A DNA stretch of 64,000 bases from Omphiscola glabra. Its lineage: Eukaryota; Mollusca; Gastropoda; Lymnaeidae. The translations under genes were made by a program, and so were the position numbers. The notes beneath the pieces were generated by a model. It searched no databases and was not told where the DNA came from. It saw nothing but the letters and a program-made list of their open reading frames with translations. The stretch spans positions 27,814,366-27,878,365 of the forward strand of contig OZ024795.1 of the NCBI GenBank assembly GCA_964017045.1, given 5' to 3'. The stretch's first letter is position 1; each line of letters begins with the position of its first letter. This document shows, one piece after another, positions 58,915 through 64,000 of this stretch.

Positions 58915-59372
58915 TAGTGAGTCATCATTCATCCCTTTGGTTCTCTCTAATCCCAATGGTCTGTCTCGTCATTATGGTTCTCTCTAATCCCAATGGTCTG
59001 CCTCGTCCTTATGGTTCTCCATAATCCCAATGGTCTGTCTCGTCATTATGGTTCTCTCTAATCCCAATGGTCTGTCTCGTCATTATGGTTCTCTTTCATC
59101 CAAATGGTCTGTCTCGTCATTATGGTTCTCTCTAATCCCAATGCTCTGTCTCGTCATTATGGTTCTCTTTAATCCAAATGGTCTGTCTCGTCATTATGGT
59201 TCTCTCTAATCCCAATGGTCTGTCTCGTCATTATGGTTCTCTCTAATCCCAATGGTCTGTCTCGTCATTATGGTTCTCTCTAATCCCAATGGTCTGTCTA
59301 GTCATTATGGTTCTCTCTAATCCCAATGGTCTGTCACGTCATTATGGTTATCTCTAATCCCAATGGTCTGCA
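58915..59372. repeat. 37-bp minisatellite, about 12 copies
   Basis: The unit contains GGTTCTCTCTAATCCCAATG and GTCTGTCTCGTCATTAT. Confidence 0.94.
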
Positions 59373-59623
59373 TGTACTTTTGGTTGCTTCTTGTTTACTT
59401 GTACATTTCTTAAAATACATTTAATACCAAAATAGATGTCTGCAAGTTTACGACTAACGATTAAATAAATATTTTGTAGAAGCACTAAACATATCAATAT
59501 GGTAGCAACCACTGTCAATGTGTTTTGTCATAAGGTCAGAAAATATAAAGATAGTTTCATCGTGTTTACAACTAAGTAATGAATCGAAAGGGAAAACTGT
59601 CATACAAGACACGCGGAGTGAGA

Positions 59624-59735
59624 TAGAGAGAATGAGAGTGAGTGAGAGAGAGAGAGCGAGAGAGGGGGGGGGGGAAAGGGAGAAATAGAAAAAAAGGGGG
59701 GGGGGAGAAAGAGAAATAAGAGAGAAACGTTGTGT
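59624..59735. repeat. GA/G-rich polypurine tract
   Basis: GAGAGA runs with G9-class blocks (59664 and about 59697). Confidence 0.88.
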
Positions 59736-60234
59736 TCATTACCATCTATTAATTTCTTCATCACTTCTTGTTTTTTTTCCCATCATCCTATTTCCACTTT
59801 TCTCTGGGTACATGGAAATGACAATTGGGGCAAATGTTTTTTTTTTAAAAATGGTATTCCCAATTTATGCAATTATCATCTCATGTGATTTTTAAACTTA
59901 CAAATTCTATTACATATGAGGCTTTCACATGTCTGTTTGGCACACTGTTTGTGTCCGCACTGAATGGTAAGAGAAATGACATTGTCAGAGAGTACAAACG
60001 TCAGCTTAACGGGTTTTCCCTTGATAAATCACCATGTTTCATCCAATTAAGTTAAGTTACTGGGTCCACGCAAAAACTCGCTTCCTAATTAAAGGACAAG
60101 CTAGATGCCGGGATATTTATTAGTTAGTTCAACTCTGGACGCACTCGTTAGAGTTTCCTTGATGCAAACATGATGCATAACCCAGGGTTTAAGTTTCCAC
60201 GATTTTGCCAATTATTATCATTGATTTCGTGTCG

Positions 60235-60330
60235 TCATTACTATCGTGTGTATATCCCCTTTGGCCGTAGTAATTATTGTGTGTATATCCCTTTGGCCGT
60301 CATAATTATTGTGTGTATATCCTTTTATAA
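60235..60330. repeat. About 33-bp repeat, 3 copies
   Basis: The unit contains ATTATTGTGTGTATATCCCT and TTGGCCGT. Confidence 0.8.
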
Positions 60331-61081
60331 TTCTCCTTATAAGGACATAGTTAATCTTGAAATGTTACTGCGAAAGCCGATTGGCTTAGACCAGGGCTTT
60401 CCATTAAGAGGCCAACGGTACAAAAGAGAACATATTATATAAGACTGAGCTAGGATGACCATATTTTGCTTAACAAAAGAATCAATTTAAGTGCTTTGGT
60501 GTCTCCAAAACAACGAAATGGATTCTCTATTATTTTTACGGAAATAAAATAAATTTAAACATGATAAAAATAAAATTACATCTGTTTATATTTATTTATA
60601 AGTATTTGTTTAAGTATTATCATAATAAATTTGAAATATAATTTACAATACCAACTTAAGAACAATGTTTAAGTATTTTATCCCACTTTAATATTTAAGA
60701 ATTTTTTTTAATTTAAAATATTTTCGTTTAAGTTTACTATTAATGCATAATCACATTATCATGATAACCTAAATATCTGTTGTTGTGTTGTTTTTTTAAA
60801 AATTGCGTTGTTAATGCTGCGAGATATCAATTTAAATTTGAGATACAAATGTCTTCAAACAATAACAAAAATTAAATTTTTGCTCCCTTCACGACCATTT
60901 CCGTATGAGCTAAAATAGATTTCAAATAATACAATTCTTCCCTCCTCAGAGAGACCGTTTTTCAAGCAAGAACTGCCCAGCTCAACTTCCTTGACACTTT
61001 AGGGCACACGTGGCGCATAAAGTTCAACACCGTTGACAAACGCCCGTACGAGTTCAATAGGCGGCAGTTACAGTACTGTTA
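60331..61081. other. AT-rich spacer
   Basis: Nothing recognised. Confidence 0.4.
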
Positions 61082-61099
61082 CTAATAGCGCATACTGTA

Positions 61100-61431
61100 G
61101 ACTTTAGAGATTCCAGGGGCCAAAAGCATACCCCGCAGAGGCGCCACATCTATCCTTGTGGCACCACAGCCCGTCAAGATCTTTGGCAGAGGCGCCACAT
61201 CTGGAATGCAATTCGTTGAAGGCTGGCCCTGGTCACTATTTAACCTAATTTTGTCGCTCATAGATGCAGTGCCACGTTGTGTAGCTTGGGTTAAGGCCAC
61301 CTTGATCGGGGCCAAATTTTTGCCAGCCCCACTCCACAATAAAGACTCTGCAGTAGACGGAAAATGACGCACTGTACAAAAGAGTAAAAATAAAAAAGGG
61401 TAACCATCCGCCCCCTTCCTACGTCACTGGC
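61100..61431 (-). mobile_element. Possible hAT-like fragment
   Basis: On the minus strand it starts CAGTGACGTAGGAAGGGGGC at 61430, a hAT-like terminus. The body is GC-richer than its surroundings and contains two copies of GATGTGGCGCCTCTGC. No matching far end was found. Confidence 0.4.
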
Positions 61432-61751
61432 ACTGCACACTCCAGGATCGGAAACACAGCCACTATCCCAACCCCCACAACGGACACAAATTCTGACAGA
61501 AAACACTAATGTCCTATAATGTCCTATAAGTTAAAACTTACAAGTTAGATCAACGGTCGATCATGGAACACTCGCTTTTGCCATTAAGGGAAGACCCCTT
61601 TGCGAAGTGAGTGGGATCACAGTCTGCTCAAATAATCTAATTAATTAGGGTCAGATGTAAGGCCAGGAGAGCGAACACAAACAAACTGCTTTGATATTCA
61701 AGGTTAGGGCCTGTATAGTTTCAAAGCAGAAAGTATTGGCATACCTTGTTT

Positions 61752-61982
61752 TTTACCATAGTCATACCTGGCTATTTTCCATAGTCATATCTGACTTTCT
61801 ACCATATTCATATCTAGCTTTTTACCATAGTCATACCTGGCTTTTTACTATAGCCATACCTGGCTTTTTACCATAGTCATACCTGACTTTCTACCATAGT
61901 CATATATAGCTTTTTACCATAGTCATGCCTGGCTTTTTACCATAGTCATACCTGGCTTTCTTCCATAGTCATACCTGGTTTT
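61752..61982. repeat. 23-bp minisatellite, about 10 copies
   Basis: The unit contains TTTTACCATAGTCATACCTG and GCT. Confidence 0.93.
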
Positions 61983-62040
61983 CTACTCGGAGGAATTGTA
62001 TGGTAAGGTTAGATAGGTGTACCATGGGTTTACCGCACTG

Positions 62041-62095
62041 GGTGACACCAACCCTAGTGACACCAGCCCTAATGACACCAACCCTTGTGACACCA
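62041..62095. repeat. 15-bp repeat, about 4 copies
   Basis: The unit is TGACACCAACCCTAG with small changes. Confidence 0.85.
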
Positions 62096-62784
62096 TTGTG
62101 TGTTAGGGCATTAGAAAATTAATGTAATAAAAATGTTCACATGAGATCAAATATATTAAGCCGATAGTAAAGACAGTGAAAAATTTCCTTTTTTTTCGGC
62201 TATCATCATTTGTTGAGACCTATGAATGGATGTGAAGCTGTTAATATTAGACCGAGCTCGTCTAGGACAACAGGACCTGTCCACTAATTGTCTGAAAAAA
62301 CACTGTCTGCTCCAGGGGACTCACTCACACACTCAGCGATCTCATGAATATCACAATACCAACTCAACTCGGCGGCAGACGAATGAGACGGTTGTCCTCA
62401 GACCCGCGGGCTCTTTAGTACGCCACAGCCGTCTCCGAATGTCCGAATCGTTTGAGTTTGTTTGATGAGATTAGTGGACCTCATGGTCCATTCGTGTCGA
62501 TCAGGCACGAGCCGACATGACTGCACTCGAAGATGACATGACATTACGGGCATGCTATGGCCCGATCGAGAATTATTTGACAGAGGAATGTGGCGTTTCA
62601 CAAACTGAACATTTGAAATTCTTGTGATGTGCGCTGGGAAATGTGAATGCACTTCTTCACGGCTTAGTAGTGGAATTACGTTCCTAGAGATCTTTGCAAG
62701 AAAATAGTCTTCAAAATATCTGCCTTATATCTTGCGAACTTTACATCACCTGCAAAGCCTTGCATTGTTGATTGTTCTCAGGTG

Positions 62785-63056
62785 TAAGTTAGACAGCGAC
62801 GAGGCCACGACATGCAGTTCCGGCTCATGAAAACAAGAACTCAGTACAGGAGCTCCTCATTCCTGCCAAAGACAATAAAGGACTGGAGCAAGATTCCAAA
62901 ATCAACAGTTGAGGCGGCTACGCTTAACACATTTACGTCAATTGCCTCCTGTCTTCCAACACACAGTTCATTATACCATAGCTGAGTAGCCCCTGCAACC
63001 AGTGAAGTATCCCCTTTTAAAACCATGCACAGTTGCATCACGAAACCCCTTGAAAC
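62785..63056 (+). pseudogene. LINE RT C-terminus and 3' UTR, paralogue of the copy at 47.5 kb
   Basis: The plus strand reads RRGHDMQF, then RTQYRSSSFLPKTIKDW, SKIPKSTVEAATLNTF and TSIASCLPTHSSLYHS before a stop, in one uninterrupted frame. RGH...RT...FLPKTI-x-DW-x-x-x-P is the characteristic end of LINE RT proteins of the CR1/L2/Jockey kind. The first part of the 3' UTR aligns with the 47.5 kb copy. The 5' truncation lies near 62785. Confidence 0.78.
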
Positions 63057-63118
63057 ATAGGAGCCAGAATGATCAATTCATTGGTCGTGGGCCCTCAAAA
63101 TATAGAAGAGAAGAAGAT
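63057..63118 (+). mobile_element. LINE 3' tail attached to RT remnant
   Basis: CATAGGAGCCAGAATGATC, hairpin GATCAAT-TC-ATTGGTC (one changed stem base), GTGGGCCCTCAAAATATAG and AGAGAAGAAG. This is the complete 3' end of the LINE copy that starts at 62785. Confidence 0.85.
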
Positions 63119-63202
63119 GTGACGTTTTATTTATGACGAGAAAACCATAATGGGCGTCATGTAAGCAGGAAATGACACTATGCGCTTCTCGTCTCAGAGC
63201 CA

Positions 63203-63316
63203 CGGAGCTCCTCATGAAGACAGGGAGTTCCTCGTGGAGACAAGGAGTCCTCATGGAGACAGGGAGTTTCTCATGGAGACAGGGAGTTCCCCATGGATAC
63301 ACGGAGTTCCTCATGT
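63203..63316. repeat. 20-bp minisatellite, about 6 copies
   Basis: The unit is CTCATGGAGACAGGGAGTTC with small variants. Sequence from 63317 to 63702 is AT-rich spacer with CAAA-type runs and nothing recognised. Confidence 0.9.
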
Positions 63317-63702
63317 TAGTCACACTGGTGTCAGCTTTAGGTTTTGCTAATTTCAAAAGTTCTGATGCTGTAAGCATATCCTTGCCTCTTGACCTCCGAC
63401 CCCGCAAAGAAAAAACCCAACAAAAAACAACAAACTAAACAAAATAACAATTTTAAAAAAAAACACAAAAACAAAACAAATAAAATTTCTTCGATTGAGA
63501 ATGCGTCCATTACTACTATAGAAAATAATGATCTTTAGATTTCTTCCTTGATAAAATAAACATTGTTATATGATTATCAATTATCAACGGAAATGTCATG
63601 ATTTTGTTTGTGTGTGGAGAATAAAATAAATGTTGCAGGAAAAGAAAATTACACTGACCTTGAACAGAGGAGAATGGACGAAGTGTTTTTTTGTGTGTGT
63701 CT

Positions 63703-64000
63703 TGATGTACGACACTGATATACGACACTGATATACGACGCTGATATACGACGCTGATAGACGACGCTGATGTACGACACTGATATACGACGCTGATGTA
63801 CGACACTGATATACAACACTGATATACGACGCTGATATACGACACTGATATACGACACTGATATACGACGATGATATACGACGCTGATAGACGACGCTGA
63901 TATACGACACTGATAGACGACACTGATATACAACACTGATATACGACGCTGATATACGACACTGATATACGACACTGATATACAACACTGATATACGACG
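63703..64000. repeat. 13-bp minisatellite, about 23 copies, cut by window edge
   Basis: The unit is ACTGATATACGAC with GCT/ACT, ATAGACG and ATACAAC variants. The minus strand is stop-free in all frames (Ser/Val/Tyr/Arg-rich, 108-148 codons). The array runs off the right end of the window. Confidence 0.94.

Overview
This window looks like non-coding, repeat-rich nuclear DNA from an animal. The sequence is AT-rich by eye. It holds no bacterial operons, no ribosome-binding sites and no intact gene I can recognise. It contains decayed non-LTR retrotransposons, short non-autonomous DNA transposons (MITEs), a SINE-like dimer and more than 50 different minisatellite arrays. The mix of an I/Nimb-like LINE with RNase H, an RTE-like LINE, hAT MITEs and abundant minisatellites fits an invertebrate. 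A gastropod mollusc is my best guess, with low confidence.

Layout. 1-7.3 kb is almost continuous minisatellites with unit lengths of 12 to 53 bp. 7.5-14.5 kb is AT-rich low-copy DNA with a purine tract, a CRE/TATA-like motif pair and several arrays; a dimeric SINE-like element lies at 13.1-13.4 kb. 14.5-15 kb is a compound array in which two unit types share one core. 16.4-18.0 kb is a frameshifted, 5'-truncated LINE on the minus strand. 19-30 kb holds further arrays, (TA)n and (CT)n tracts, and a 127-bp inverted repeat around a very AT-rich core (21.6-22.8 kb). The three largest arrays are at 30.3-31.5 kb (30-bp unit), 37.0-38.1 kb (about 25 bp) and 38.9-40.5 kb (25 bp). 40.6-43.4 kb is low-copy. 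43.4-49.7 kb holds three hAT MITEs with clear ends, two LINE remnants and a MITE with an expanded internal minisatellite. 50-64 kb returns to minisatellites and AT-rich spacer, with a LINE 3' end at 62.8-63.1 kb.

How the parts relate. Five loci share a 3' tail made of a small hairpin, a GGGCCC block and a (GAA)n-like run. Two of these lie directly downstream of a LINE reverse-transcriptase C-terminus, and one ends a SINE-like dimer, as expected for a LINE/SINE partnership. Tandem duplication has also acted on transposon sequence: a LINE tail in triplicate and a MITE with a nine-copy internal array. Adding up the intervals listed here, tandem arrays cover about 18 kb, over a quarter of the window. 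Nearly all long open reading frames are by-products of stop-free repeat units and should not be annotated as proteins.
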